Assembly (NCBI GenBank): GCA_949840465.1
Contig: CATKXE010000035.1
Coordinates: forward strand, 1-33,029
Source of the DNA: an uncultured Lachnospiraceae bacterium
Lineage (GTDB): Bacteria; Bacillota; Clostridia; Lachnospirales; Lachnospiraceae
Direction: 5' to 3'
Length of the DNA: 33,029 nt
A program made the translations under genes and the position numbers. Every line of letters begins with the position of its first letter. The stretch's first letter is position 1. The notes under the pieces are model-generated. The model was not told where the DNA came from. It ran no database searches and worked only from the letters and a program-made list of their open reading frames with translations. This document shows, piece after piece, positions 24,473-32,506 of this stretch.

Positions 24473-25715
24473 ACTGACTCGGAATCTGGGGCTGAAGATT
24501 GCGGCTCTGATTTTTTCAGTCATTCTCTGGTTTGTTGCAATTAATGTGAATGATCCTGTGGAGAGTGCGTCTTTTTCGGGGATTCCGGTTGAGTTTATCA
24601 ATGAGGAGGTAGTCACAAATACAGGAAAGACATATGATGTTGTCAGTGAGTCCCAGCTTGTACGTGTGACGGTATCAGGAACCCGTTCGACGATATCCAA
24701 AGTGAAGAATACCAACATCGTGGCCACAGCAGATTTGAGCCAGATGGAGGGCAATACGTATCTTGTACCGATTACTGCAGAGGTGAAAGGGGTGGACGGC
24801 GGTTCTGTGACAACGGAAGTAAACCCCAAGAATATGCAGGTGAAGATCGAAGATGTAATGAGGAACAGTTATCCGATTTCGGTCAACGCAACAGGCACCC
24901 CGCGTGACGGATATATTGTGGGAGAGATGACGACAAATCCGGAGACGATTACAATCTGGGGTACGGAGTCCTCTATCCAGAACATCCACAGGGTGGTTGC
25001 ACGGGTGGATGTGTCCGGCTTATCCGAAAGCAAGACATTGGATGCTGAGTTGATTCTTTACGACGGCAACGGGAATCCGATGGATCAAAGCCAGATGCGG
25101 CATAACCTTGGAGAGAAAGGGCTCAGTGTCAATGTGCAGATGCTGAATACGAAGTTTGTGCCCCTGTCCTTCGGGGTGTCAGGCACTCCGGCGGAAGGCT
25201 TTATCTATACGGGTTATACCAATGAGCCGAGCCAGATCCAGATCTGCGGCAAAAAGGAAGACCTGGACGCTGTGAGTATGATTGAGGTGCCGGACTCTGT
25301 GATCAATATGAACGGATTGAACGGCAGGCGGGAGGTGACTGTGGATATTCTTCCGTATCTCCCGGAGGGAATCAGCCTGGCTGATGAAACGGCCAACAAT
25401 GTGGTCGTGACGGTTATGGTGGAGCAGGAGGGCGTCAAGACGATAGAACTTCCTGTAGAGGCGATTCAGGTGAAGAACCTCAAAGAAGATCTGAATGTGT
25501 CCTTTGAGACCGGTATGGATATGGAACTGCAGTTTACCGGAGCACAGGAAGATCTGGATGTACTGGATGTCCGTTATGCGGCATCGATTGATCTGAAGAA
25601 TTACAAATCACCCGGAACGTATGAGGTCGCAGTGAATATCGAGGTACCTTCCGGGGTGAGATTAACGAAAAATCCGACGGTCAGGATTACCTTGACTGAA
25701 AAAGACGGAGGATAG
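24456..25715 (+). CDS. cdaR: CdaA regulatory protein CdaR (YbbR-domain)
   Basis: CdaR binds CdaA and tunes c-di-AMP synthesis from outside the membrane. ATG 24456 (or 24459) after GGACGG gives 419 residues. An N-terminal membrane anchor (NLGLKIAALIFSVILWFVAI, about 10-30) is followed by repeated YbbR-like beta domains; each starts with a hydrophobic strand and contains patterns such as VSESQLVRVTVSGTRSTISK and IQICGKKEDLDAVS. Four repeats fit the length. In many Firmicutes glmM follows; here an HPr-like gene does. Confidence 0.9.
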   Translation: MMRTYKLTRNLGLKIAALIFSVILWFVAINVNDPVESASFSGIPVEFINEEVVTNTGKTYDVVSESQLVRVTVSGTRSTISKVKNTNIVATADLSQMEGNTYLVPITAEVKGVDGGSVTTEVNPKNMQVKIEDVMRNSYPISVNATGTPRDGYIVGEMTTNPETITIWGTESSIQNIHRVVARVDVSGLSESKTLDAELILYDGNGNPMDQSQMRHNLGEKGLSVNVQMLNTKFVPLSFGVSGTPAEGFIYTGYTNEPSQIQICGKKEDLDAVSMIEVPDSVINMNGLNGRREVTVDILPYLPEGISLADETANNVVVTVMVEQEGVKTIELPVEAIQVKNLKEDLNVSFETGMDMELQFTGAQEDLDVLDVRYAASIDLKNYKSPGTYEVAVNIEVPSGVRLTKNPTVRITLTEKDGG

Positions 25716-25730
25716 GAGAGGCAATTGGAT

Positions 25731-26006
25731 ATGGTAAGAGAGAGCGTAACGATAAAAAATCCAACCGGCCTTCATCTGAGGCCTGCCGGGCTGTTCTGCA
25801 AGACAGCTATGCAGTTTGGCTGTAAGATCATGGTTGAAAAGGCAGCCAGACAGGGCGTGGTTTCCGCAAATGCGAAAAGTGTACTCAGTGTTCTTGGGGC
25901 TTGTATCAAGAGCGGGGATGAGATCATGATAGTCTGTGACGGAGAAGATGAGGATGAGGCTTTGAGAGAGATGGTTCAGATTGTGCGGGACGGTCTGGGT
26001 GAGTGA
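25731..26006 (+). CDS. HPr-family phosphocarrier protein
   Basis: HPr carries phosphate from enzyme I to sugar permeases; a phosphorylated Ser form governs carbon catabolite control in Firmicutes. From ATG 25731 the active-site His falls at the canonical position 15 (TGLHLRPAG). TTG 25725, six bases after GGAG, is the alternative. The regulatory serine is in NAKSVLSVL at residue 50, which aligns with Ser46 after a four-residue insertion (KAARQ region). Gln replaces His15 in Crh, so this is not Crh. It could be the general HPr or a paralogue with a regulatory role; ptsI is not nearby. Confidence 0.85.
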   Translation: MVRESVTIKNPTGLHLRPAGLFCKTAMQFGCKIMVEKAARQGVVSANAKSVLSVLGACIKSGDEIMIVCDGEDEDEALREMVQIVRDGLGE

Positions 26007-26039
26007 AAGGATATCAGAGTAATACAGGAGGATATTTTA

Positions 26040-26993
26040 ATGAGCAGGGCAGCGCTGGTGATTATGGCGGCGGGAATGGGAAGCCGTTTTCAGGGGGGGA
26101 TCAAACAGTTGGAGCCTGTAGGCCCGAATGGGGAGATCATTATGGATTACTCCATTTATGACGCTATGGAAGCGGGATTTGATAAGGTTGTATTTGTCAT
26201 CCGCCGGGAACTGGAGAAGGAGTTCAGGGAAGTCATCGGAAACCGGATTGAAAAGATTGTGGATGTTGCCTATGCATATCAGGAAGTGGGGGATATACCG
26301 GAGGCGTTCCGAAAGCGTTTTCTGGGACGGACGAAACCGTGGGGCACAGGCCAGGCAATCCTCTGCTGCAAAAATGTGGTGGATACTCCTTTTCTGGTTA
26401 TTAACGCAGATGATTTTTACGGAAAGCAGGCCTATGTCCAGGCATATGCATATCTGACTGAAAAGCCTGGGAGGGCCGGAAATGAAATATGCATGGTGGG
26501 ATTTGTACTCAAAAATACACTTAGCGAAAATGGGGCGGTTACCCGGGGGCTTTGCAGGGTAGGTTCCGATGGTATGCTGGAAAAGGTCGTAGAGACGAGG
26601 AATATTGAAAAATGGGAAGGCGGCGCTCTGATCCGGGGAGAAAACGGAGATGTGAAGGTGGATGCAGATTGTTTGGTATCTATGAACATGTGGGGACTGC
26701 AGCCGGAATTTTTTAAGATATTGGAGTTAGGATTTACCGATTTTCTGGAAAAAACAGGGGAAAAGGATACAAAGGCAGAATATTTGCTTCCCACGATTAT
26801 CGGAGGGCTTCTGGATGAGGACAAGGTTTCTGTTCAGGTTCTGGGTTCCTCGGACAAGTGGTTTGGCGTGACTTATAAAGAAGACAGAGAAAATGTGGCT
26901 GCGTCTGTCCTGACGTTGATCGAAGAGGGAAAGTATCCTGAGAGGCTGCCGGAAGCCCGGCAGGGACAGGGATATTCTGGGACGGAAGCCTGA
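26040..26993 (+). CDS. Sugar-type nucleotidyltransferase
   Basis: A 317-residue NTP_transferase protein from ATG 26040 after AGGAGGA. The nucleotide-binding start ALVIMAAGMGSRFQGGIKQL is the GxGxR-x6-K signature, followed by GQAILCCKNVVDTPFLVINA and the metal-binding DDFYG. The end KWFGVTYKEDRENVAASVLT is typical of the clostridial subfamily often found next to choline/aminosugar kinases. It should activate a sugar phosphate or related alcohol phosphate with NTP, but the substrate cannot be read from sequence. It may follow the c-di-AMP genes in one transcript: the gap to HPr is 33 bases. Confidence 0.8.
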   Translation: MSRAALVIMAAGMGSRFQGGIKQLEPVGPNGEIIMDYSIYDAMEAGFDKVVFVIRRELEKEFREVIGNRIEKIVDVAYAYQEVGDIPEAFRKRFLGRTKPWGTGQAILCCKNVVDTPFLVINADDFYGKQAYVQAYAYLTEKPGRAGNEICMVGFVLKNTLSENGAVTRGLCRVGSDGMLEKVVETRNIEKWEGGALIRGENGDVKVDADCLVSMNMWGLQPEFFKILELGFTDFLEKTGEKDTKAEYLLPTIIGGLLDEDKVSVQVLGSSDKWFGVTYKEDRENVAASVLTLIEEGKYPERLPEARQGQGYSGTEA

Positions 26994-27063
26994 TGGCCGG
27001 CAGTAAGGATATGGTTATGGAGTCTGGCTGTCTGAGGGTTTGTATAAAAGGCAGGTTGGGGAT

Positions 27064-27648
27064 ATGGTTGAGACAGGGGTAGTATTCGGAAGGTTTCAGG
27101 TTTTTACTTTGAAGCATATGGAGTATATATTGGCTGCAAAGATGCGCTGCCAGAAACTGTATATCGGAATCACACATGCGGACATCGTTTCATTCGCGGG
27201 TACGTCTGATTTAGATATTCATGGCATCACAAAAAAAGATAACCCCTTGACATATCTGGAACGATATGAGATGATACAAGGGGCGTTACTGGATTTTGGC
27301 GTAAGGCGCAAAGAGTTTGACATTATCCCATTTCCGATCAGCCATCCGGATCTGATTTGTCAATATGCGCCCAGAGATGCTACCTATTATCTGAGTATCT
27401 GTAGTGAGTGGGATGAAGAGAAGGCACAAGTGATAGAAGGACTTGGCTTGAAGAGGAATATCCTCTGGCAGAGGATTGGACAGGATTGCGGGGCAACCGG
27501 TTTTGAGGTGCGTAAGATGATCGCTGAAAATCGCAGTTGGATTCAATATGTACCGAAAACGGTTGGCGATTATATCTTGAGGCGCGGGATTGACCAGCGC
27601 ATTCAAGAATTAGAACGTCTGTATTCGCCTCCTGAGCGAAAAAATTAG
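27064..27648 (+). CDS. NMN/nicotinate-nucleotide adenylyltransferase-like protein
   Basis: A 194-residue protein of the cytidylyltransferase/NadM superfamily. The N-terminus reads VVFGRFQVFTLKHMEYILAA, where NadM-type enzymes have GRFQPFHxGH: the second His is kept, the first position is Thr and Gly is Lys. Later motifs are ITHAD, NPLTYLERYEMIQGAL and GATGFEVRKMI, matching the ISGTxxR loop in part. Its role would be adenylyl transfer to NMN or a related nucleotide, but the altered motif leaves the substrate open. ATG 27064 is chosen; TTG 27040 in the same frame is possible. Confidence 0.7.
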   Translation: MVETGVVFGRFQVFTLKHMEYILAAKMRCQKLYIGITHADIVSFAGTSDLDIHGITKKDNPLTYLERYEMIQGALLDFGVRRKEFDIIPFPISHPDLICQYAPRDATYYLSICSEWDEEKAQVIEGLGLKRNILWQRIGQDCGATGFEVRKMIAENRSWIQYVPKTVGDYILRRGIDQRIQELERLYSPPERKN

Positions 27649-27717
27649 ATGTGTTCCTGGAAAATAGTTTGAAAAATGGATGTAAGTAAGGATTTTCTGA
27701 GGGCACAAAAATGAAGA

Positions 27718-27768
27718 AGGACTGCTGCACGAGAGAGAATAAAATCTCAGATGCGGCAGTCTTTCTTA
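27718..27768 (+). terminator. Terminator after the adenylyltransferase-like gene
   Basis: GACTGCTGC (27720-27728) pairs with GCGGCAGTC (27753-27761), with an inner GAGA/TCTC pairing, followed by TTTCTT. It also separates this gene from the convergent hemolysin III-like gene. Confidence 0.8.
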
Positions 27769-27797
27769 TATTGTGAAGGGCATACCAGGGCTGTGAT

Positions 27798-28454
27798 TTA
27801 CGGCAGAAGGTATGCGTACATCACAACAAAGTGGCAGGCGCTCCCGCCCATGACGAACAGATGGAAAATCTCGTGGCTTCCAAAATTCTTATGCCTGCTG
27901 TTAAAAATCGGAAGTTTCAGCGCATAGATAACGCCTCCGATGGTGTAGATAATGCCGCCTGCCAGAAGCCATCCAAACGCAGCTTTGCTCATGGAATTTA
28001 AGATCTGTGTGAATGCCAGCACACAGATCCATCCCATGCTGATATAGAGCAAGGAGGATACCCACTTTGGGCAAAAGACCCAAAAGGCCTTGATCAGGAT
28101 TCCGACGATGGCGATGCTCCATACGATTGACAGTAAGACGATGCCTACGCGGCCTTTCAGCACCAACAGGCAGATGGGCGTATAACTTCCCGCAATCAGG
28201 ATGAAGATCATCATATGGTCTATTTTTTTTAAGACCGTGTTCTGCTTTTCTGACAGATCGAATGTATGGTATGTGGTACTGGCTGCATATAGTAGAATCA
28301 GGCTCACGGCATAAATTGCGAGTGAGATAATATATATGCGGCTCGGCTCATGAGCCGCTTTGATCAACAAGGGAACTGCCGCGAAAATTGCCATCAGCAT
28401 CCCGATAAAATGAGTGATGGCACTGCCAGGATCTTTGATATGTTGTTTTGTCAT
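27798..28454 (-). CDS. trhA: Hemolysin III / TrhA (PAQR-like) membrane protein
   Basis: A 218-residue protein with seven hydrophobic segments and the superfamily markers STTYH near the start of the third segment, a DH pair (KKIDHMMIFILIAGSYTP) and a C-terminal HEIFHLFVMGGSACHF. These His and Asp residues bind zinc in the related PAQR receptors. TrhA homologues affect membrane-lipid homeostasis in B. subtilis and E. coli; the old name hemolysin III rests on one early report. The minus-strand ribosome site TAGGAGGCG lies eight bases before the ATG. It converges with the gene before it. Confidence 0.88.
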   Translation of the reverse strand: MTKQHIKDPGSAITHFIGMLMAIFAAVPLLIKAAHEPSRIYIISLAIYAVSLILLYAASTTYHTFDLSEKQNTVLKKIDHMMIFILIAGSYTPICLLVLKGRVGIVLLSIVWSIAIVGILIKAFWVFCPKWVSSLLYISMGWICVLAFTQILNSMSKAAFGWLLAGGIIYTIGGVIYALKLPIFNSRHKNFGSHEIFHLFVMGGSACHFVVMYAYLLP

Positions 28455-28591
28455 AAAAACCGCCTCCTAAATATGAAAAATACAATAAGTAGTTTTAAAA
28501 ACTATATTAAGTATATGTATATATTACATCATATATTACAGGAATGCAAGAAAAAAATTACCAATTTACAGGAGATTTCTTTTGTTTTTCA

Positions 28592-28600
28592 TGATATACT
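28592..28600 (+). promoter_or_regulatory. Extended -10 element before the DUF2804 gene
   Basis: TGATATACT has TG one base before the -10 box TATACT (28595-28600), in an AT-rich divergent intergenic region (28455-28664). No clear -35 box. TAGTTTTAAAAACTA at about 28490-28504 is a near-perfect palindrome that might be an operator for the divergent gene pair. Confidence 0.4.
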
Positions 28601-28664
28601 GAAAACAAAAGCATGACAAAGGAACTGTGGGCGAGGGGGAACCTGTGAGGAAAGAAGGAGGAGA

Positions 28665-29693
28665 ATGGATATGAGGAACCACGAGGTGACAACGGTACAG
28701 CCGCTTTTAAATGAGAACGGAAGCCTGCGTGAGCCGGGCTGGTCGCGGAAGCTTTTGCAGGTGTATGATAAGACGAAAATCAGGGCGCCGAAGTTCCGGT
28801 TAAAGGAATGGGATTATTATCTCGTGCTGAATGAGGATTTTGCAGGTGCGTTCACGATATCGGACGACGGGTATATCGGGCTCCAGTCTGTTTCGCTGCT
28901 AAATTTTAAAGAGGGATGGGAGCATACGGAGACAATATTGAATCCGTTTCCCATGGGGAAGCTGCATATGCCGGAGACTTCAGAAGAGGGGGATGTTATC
29001 TACCGGGACAAGCGCCTGCACATGGGCTTTTTCCAGAAGGACGGCAAGAGGCAGATCCGCTGCAGGTTCCACGACTTTTTCCTGGGAAAATCATTTTCCT
29101 GCGATATTATACTGGAGCAGCCAAAGATGGATACCATGGTGATCGCGACGCCGTGGAAGGAAAAGAAGACGGCCTTTTATTACAATCAGAAGAGGAACTG
29201 TATGCCTGCTTCCGGGAGCATGTCGTATGGCGGGAAGACCTATACATTTTCCAAAGAAACGGATTTCGGTACCCTGGACTGGGGCAGGGGTGTGTGGACC
29301 TACGACAACCGCTGGTATTGGGGCTCCGGGAATGGCCGGGTCAACGGAAAAATGTTTGGCTTTAATATCGGATACGGGTTCGGGGATACATCCGCGGCGT
29401 CGGAGAATATATTGTTTTATGACGGGGTTGGGCATAAGCTGGAGGATGTGGAGTTCCATATTCCAGGCGGCAGCTATATGAAGCCGTGGACATTTTCTTC
29501 CAGCGACGGACGGTTTGAGATGGATTTTGTGCCGGTGCTTGACCGGGAGGCAAAGACTTCGGCGCTTATCATTGAGTCGGACCAGCATCAGGTGTTCGGA
29601 AGAATGAGCGGCAAGGCAGTATTGGACGACGGGACGGCGCTGGAAGTGAAGGACTTGATGTGTTTTGCGGAGGACGTACATAACCGGTATTGA
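28665..29693 (+). CDS. DUF2804 family protein
   Basis: ATG 28665 follows AAGGAGGAG. The 342-residue protein is rich in aromatic beta-strand motifs, with LREPGWSRKLLQVYDKTKIR, then RLKEWDYYLVLN, a central PASGSMSYGGKTYTFSKETD followed by GTLDWGRGVWTYDNRWYWGS, and later DREAKTSALIIESDQHQVFG. These match the DUF2804 family as I know it, whose fold resembles lipocalin-like/carotenoid 1,2-hydratase beta barrels. No reaction is established. No signal peptide, so it is cytoplasmic. It stands alone. Confidence 0.75.
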   Translation: MDMRNHEVTTVQPLLNENGSLREPGWSRKLLQVYDKTKIRAPKFRLKEWDYYLVLNEDFAGAFTISDDGYIGLQSVSLLNFKEGWEHTETILNPFPMGKLHMPETSEEGDVIYRDKRLHMGFFQKDGKRQIRCRFHDFFLGKSFSCDIILEQPKMDTMVIATPWKEKKTAFYYNQKRNCMPASGSMSYGGKTYTFSKETDFGTLDWGRGVWTYDNRWYWGSGNGRVNGKMFGFNIGYGFGDTSAASENILFYDGVGHKLEDVEFHIPGGSYMKPWTFSSSDGRFEMDFVPVLDREAKTSALIIESDQHQVFGRMSGKAVLDDGTALEVKDLMCFAEDVHNRY

Positions 29694-29779
29694 TGCGGGG
29701 GATGTCAGGAGATTGCCTATTGATAAAGGGGGAAAATTGAAAGCAGGATTTAAACCGGCGAAAGAGGGGAACAGAAGCT

Positions 29780-29825
29780 GGAAAGCAGGAACGGCCACCC
29801 TATCGGATGGTCGTCCCTGCTTTCC
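29780..29825. terminator. Hairpin at the convergent end of the DUF2804 and carbamate kinase genes
   Basis: A 21-bp stem pairs 29780-29800 with 29805-29825 (GGAAAGCAGG against CCTGCTTTCC at the base, two mismatches, loop TATC). It spans the stop codon of the minus-strand carbamate kinase gene. On the minus strand a pyrimidine-rich run follows, so termination there is the better reading. Confidence 0.65.
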
Positions 29826-30729
29826 CGTGTACTCCGTCTTTGACCTTGTCAAATGAAGTGATGAGGGCGCTGCGCCCTTCTCTTTTTTCTATAAATTCTA
29901 CGGAAGCTTTGAATTTCGGGAACATATTATAGATGCCGAAATGTCCTTGTTCCATGTAATCTTTCGCCTGTGCGACAGTAATCTCCCCTAACTTTTCTTC
30001 ATGTTCCGTCCCAAAGTTAATGCAGACTTTGTCCACGCTGGTGAGTATGATCAGGATGTCCGCATCCACGCCTTCGGCAAGCTTTCCCGCGGCCAGGTCT
30101 TTTTCAATGACGGCGCTTGCGCCTTTTAAGTGGTTGTCCTGCTTGAGAACCGGGATTCCTCCGCCGCCCGCGGCGATCACGATCTGGTCTGCATCCAGCA
30201 GGGCTTTGACAGCGTCCAGCTCCACGATTTCCACCGGATTGGGGGCGGATACCACGCGGCGGAAGCCTTTGCCGGGTTCTTCGATGACGTAATTCCCTTT
30301 TTTGCGCTCTTCGTTTGCTTCCTGAACAGACATGTACCGGCCCAGTACTTTGGTGGGTGTGTAGAATGCCTCGTCGTAAGGATCCACCACCACCTGCGTC
30401 AGAATGGTGCTTACAGTACGGTAGATCCCGCGATTCAGTAATTCTTCCCGGATCCCGTTCTGCAGGTCGTAACCGATGTACCCCTGGCTCATGGCAGAAC
30501 ATACGGACATGGGCGCTGCGGTGTATTGGGGGTGGGACTTGCCAAATTCATTCATGGCGGTATGGATCATGCCGACCTGGGGGGCGTTGCTGTGTGTGAT
30601 CGCGATCTGATAGCCTTCCTCCAGAAGATCGGCAATGGATTTTGCGGTTTTCTTTACGGCCACCATCTGTTCCGGGAGCGTGGTACCCAGAGCGCGGTGC
30701 CCAAGTGCAATGACTGCTCGTTTTCTCAT
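29800..30729 (-). CDS. arcC: Carbamate kinase family protein with altered glycine-loop motifs
   Basis: Carbamate kinase makes ATP and carbamate from carbamoyl phosphate, the last step of arginine/agmatine or purine-derived fermentation. The minus-strand ATG at 30729 follows GAGGA and gives 309 residues, normal for the family. Kept motifs are APQVGMIHTAMNEF, PMSVCSAMSQGYIGYDLQN, VVSAPNPVEIVEL, VIAAGGGGIPV and LTSVDKVCINFG. The first loop is ALGHRALG where ordinary enzymes have ALGGNALG, and THSNAPQVG replaces THGNGPQVG. So it is a divergent subfamily, perhaps with another substrate or a regulatory role. No arcA or arcB lies nearby. Confidence 0.85.
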   Translation of the reverse strand: MRKRAVIALGHRALGTTLPEQMVAVKKTAKSIADLLEEGYQIAITHSNAPQVGMIHTAMNEFGKSHPQYTAAPMSVCSAMSQGYIGYDLQNGIREELLNRGIYRTVSTILTQVVVDPYDEAFYTPTKVLGRYMSVQEANEERKKGNYVIEEPGKGFRRVVSAPNPVEIVELDAVKALLDADQIVIAAGGGGIPVLKQDNHLKGASAVIEKDLAAGKLAEGVDADILIILTSVDKVCINFGTEHEEKLGEITVAQAKDYMEQGHFGIYNMFPKFKASVEFIEKREGRSALITSFDKVKDGVHGKAGTTIR

Positions 30730-30768
30730 AGTTGATTCCTCTGATTCTTTCCTTGATATGATGCATTT

Positions 30769-30797
30769 ATTATAGCAAAAGGGAAATTCGGTGTAAA
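30769..30797 (-). promoter_or_regulatory. SigA promoter of the carbamate kinase gene
   Basis: On the minus strand TTTACA (30797-30792), a 17-bp spacer and a perfect TATAAT (30774-30769), about 40 bp before the start codon. Strong by consensus. Confidence 0.8.
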
Positions 30798-30878
30798 GAG
30801 CAAAGGGGCTAAAACCGGCTTGGACGCTTAAAATTTGTTCCAATTCCTGTCTGGTGGGCCGTGAATTGGAATAAAATA

Positions 30879-31610
30879 TCAAATATACCCCCCATCCAAT
30901 CCGATCACCTGTCCGGTAAGATAGGGATGTTTTTCCGACAAATCATAGGCCAATTCCGCCACTTCTTCCGGGGTTCCGAACCGTCCTGCGGGAATTTCAT
31001 CCGACAGCGCGCGGCGTTCTTCTTCTGTGAAACAGGCATTCATGGCGGTGTCAATGGCACCGCAGGCAATAGCATTGACCTGAATATTGCTTGGAGCCAG
31101 TTCTTTTGCCAGAGCCATAGTCAGTCCGTTTACCCCGGCTTTGGAAGCAGAATATGCGGCTTCACAGGATGCGCCGACCCGCCCCCACATAGAAGAGATG
31201 TTGAGGATCCTGCCTTTTTTTTGGGACACCATGTAGGGGATGGCAGCCCGGGAACAGTAGAAGGCCGAAGACAAGTTGGCGTGCAGGATATTTTCCCAGT
31301 CCTGATCTGTCATATCGGTCAGAAGCCCGACATAGGAAATCCCGGCGTTGTTCACCAGCACGTCCAGCCCGCCACAGAAAGTTCTGATCCGGGAAAATAT
31401 CCGGGCCACATCGGCGGGATTGCCCGCATCACCGGGAACCGCCTCGCAGAAATACCCTTCCGCAAGAAAGGTCTCTTTTATCTCATACAATTCTTTCACT
31501 GAATTCTTACAGTTTATAAATACGAAATATCCTGCCCGGGCAAAACGGGATGCGCAGGCCAGGCCGATCCCGCGGGAAGCCCCGGTGACCAGTACGTATT
31601 TTTTTTTCAT
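30879..31610 (-). CDS. Short-chain dehydrogenase/reductase (FabG/YmfI-like)
   Basis: A 243-residue classical SDR. TGASRGIG (9-16) binds the dinucleotide, LVNNAG stabilises the fold, and the catalytic Ser-Tyr-Lys is seen in NISSMWGRVGASCEAAYSAS followed by KAG. The end LTGQVIGLDGGYI is typical. By similarity it fits 3-oxoacyl-ACP reductases or YmfI, the EF-P 5-aminopentanone reductase, both close relatives. No fatty-acid genes lie nearby, so the YmfI type or another substrate is more likely. Start chosen at the ATG after AAGGAGGG on the minus strand. Confidence 0.85.
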   Translation of the reverse strand: MKKKYVLVTGASRGIGLACASRFARAGYFVFINCKNSVKELYEIKETFLAEGYFCEAVPGDAGNPADVARIFSRIRTFCGGLDVLVNNAGISYVGLLTDMTDQDWENILHANLSSAFYCSRAAIPYMVSQKKGRILNISSMWGRVGASCEAAYSASKAGVNGLTMALAKELAPSNIQVNAIACGAIDTAMNACFTEEERRALSDEIPAGRFGTPEEVAELAYDLSEKHPYLTGQVIGLDGGYI

Positions 31611-32081
31611 AGCTAATTGCCCTCCTTAATGAACCGTAAAAATTAAATTGTCCGCTGAACAGCGAACGTATACTTTGTCGGACGAAGTCCGCCCGCCCGC
31701 AGGGCATGAAATACGGGATGCCTTACCTTATTGTACACGAGATGGGCATGGTTGAAAACGAAAATTTCAAAAATGTCGCTCTCAATTTCAACCATAGAAT
31801 ATCTGCGTTCCCTGTCACATCTGTTCAAGGTGCGGCAGGGAACATATCTGCCTTTTTTAGTAAACTTTAGATTGCCTTAAGGTTATTTTTATTATGGCTT
31901 AAGCCTGCGGCTTTAGAATGGAAAGTGTTCCGGGATGCAGGCGGAATGGTTGAAAATGCGGATGGATGCTTTCTGAAAGAAAAAGGGTGTTTCTGTGTTT
32001 GCCGTGGAACTTTTCAGAAGGGCGTTCAGCAAAATGCTCTGCGGCGGGGCAGGCTGCGGGGATTAAGGAGAGGGATGGCGT
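31611..32081. other. Long intergenic region between divergent genes
   Basis: No credible protein gene. 31643-31850 is packed with inverted repeats (listed separately). 31851-31900 is AT-rich, with a possible promoter for the plus strand but no clear boxes. 31900-32070 is purine/GC mixed, with a small hairpin AAGCCTGCGGCTT near 31902-31914 and the GGAGAGG ribosome site of the ABC gene. Confidence 0.5.
31643..31850. repeat. Cluster of hairpins, possible dispersed repeat or structured RNA
   Basis: Perfect inverted repeats are ATGGTTGAAA (31748-31757) with TTTCAACCAT (31786-31795), GTTCCCTG (31807-31814) with CAGGGAAC (31836-31843), and small hairpins such as CGGAC-GAA-GTCCG near 31679-31691 and CGCTG-AA-CAGCG near 31652-31663. 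The minus strand stays open for 61 codons, but it has no ribosome site and the palindromes cross it. The minus strand also has a -10-like TACAAT (about 31730). A non-coding repeat or RNA is a better reading than a gene. Confidence 0.45.
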
Positions 32082-32459
32082 ATGCTGGCATGTAATCATT
32101 TGCAAAAAATGTATCAGAAAAAATATGTGGTGGACGATCTGGGATTTTCCGTGAAGGCAGGGGAGGTATTTGCCCTGCTTGGGAGCAACGGGGCGGGAAA
32201 GACAACGACGATTAAAATGATTTTGGGGCTGGTTCCCAGGGATGGGGGGACAGTGAAGATGGACAGCGGGGTGCGGATCGGATATTCGCCGGAGACGCCT
32301 TATTTTTATCCGTTCCTGACAGGGCGGGAGGTTCTGGAATTTTATGGAAGGATGCAGGGGATTCCCCAAAAGGAATTGAAGCAGGAAACCCTGAAGCTTC
32401 TGCGCCGCGCAGGCCTGGCGGAGAGCGGCACGAAAGGGAAGCATTATTCAAAGGCGTGA
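32082..32459 (+). pseudogene. Truncated ABC-transporter ATP-binding protein
   Basis: From ATG 32082 after AAGGAGAGG, residues 34-41 are the Walker A GSNGAGKT, followed by a Q-loop region IGYSPETPYFYPFLTGREVL. The frame ends at residue 125 with KGKHYSKA, exactly where ABC ATPases have the signature region (YSKGM-x-QR). Signature, Walker B and switch His are all missing, as is the permease gene expected next. A deletion ending in this spot is the simplest cause. It cannot hydrolyse ATP as a transporter domain in this form. Confidence 0.8.
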
Positions 32460-32506
32460 GGGTTCACAGGAAAAGCCTGGAGGCAAAATACAGGAGGGAA
32501 GATTGG

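Noticed and set aside
31643..31828. 61-residue minus-strand open frame as a gene
   Set aside because: No ribosome site, and the frame is crossed by long palindromes that explain its sequence better as a repeat or RNA.
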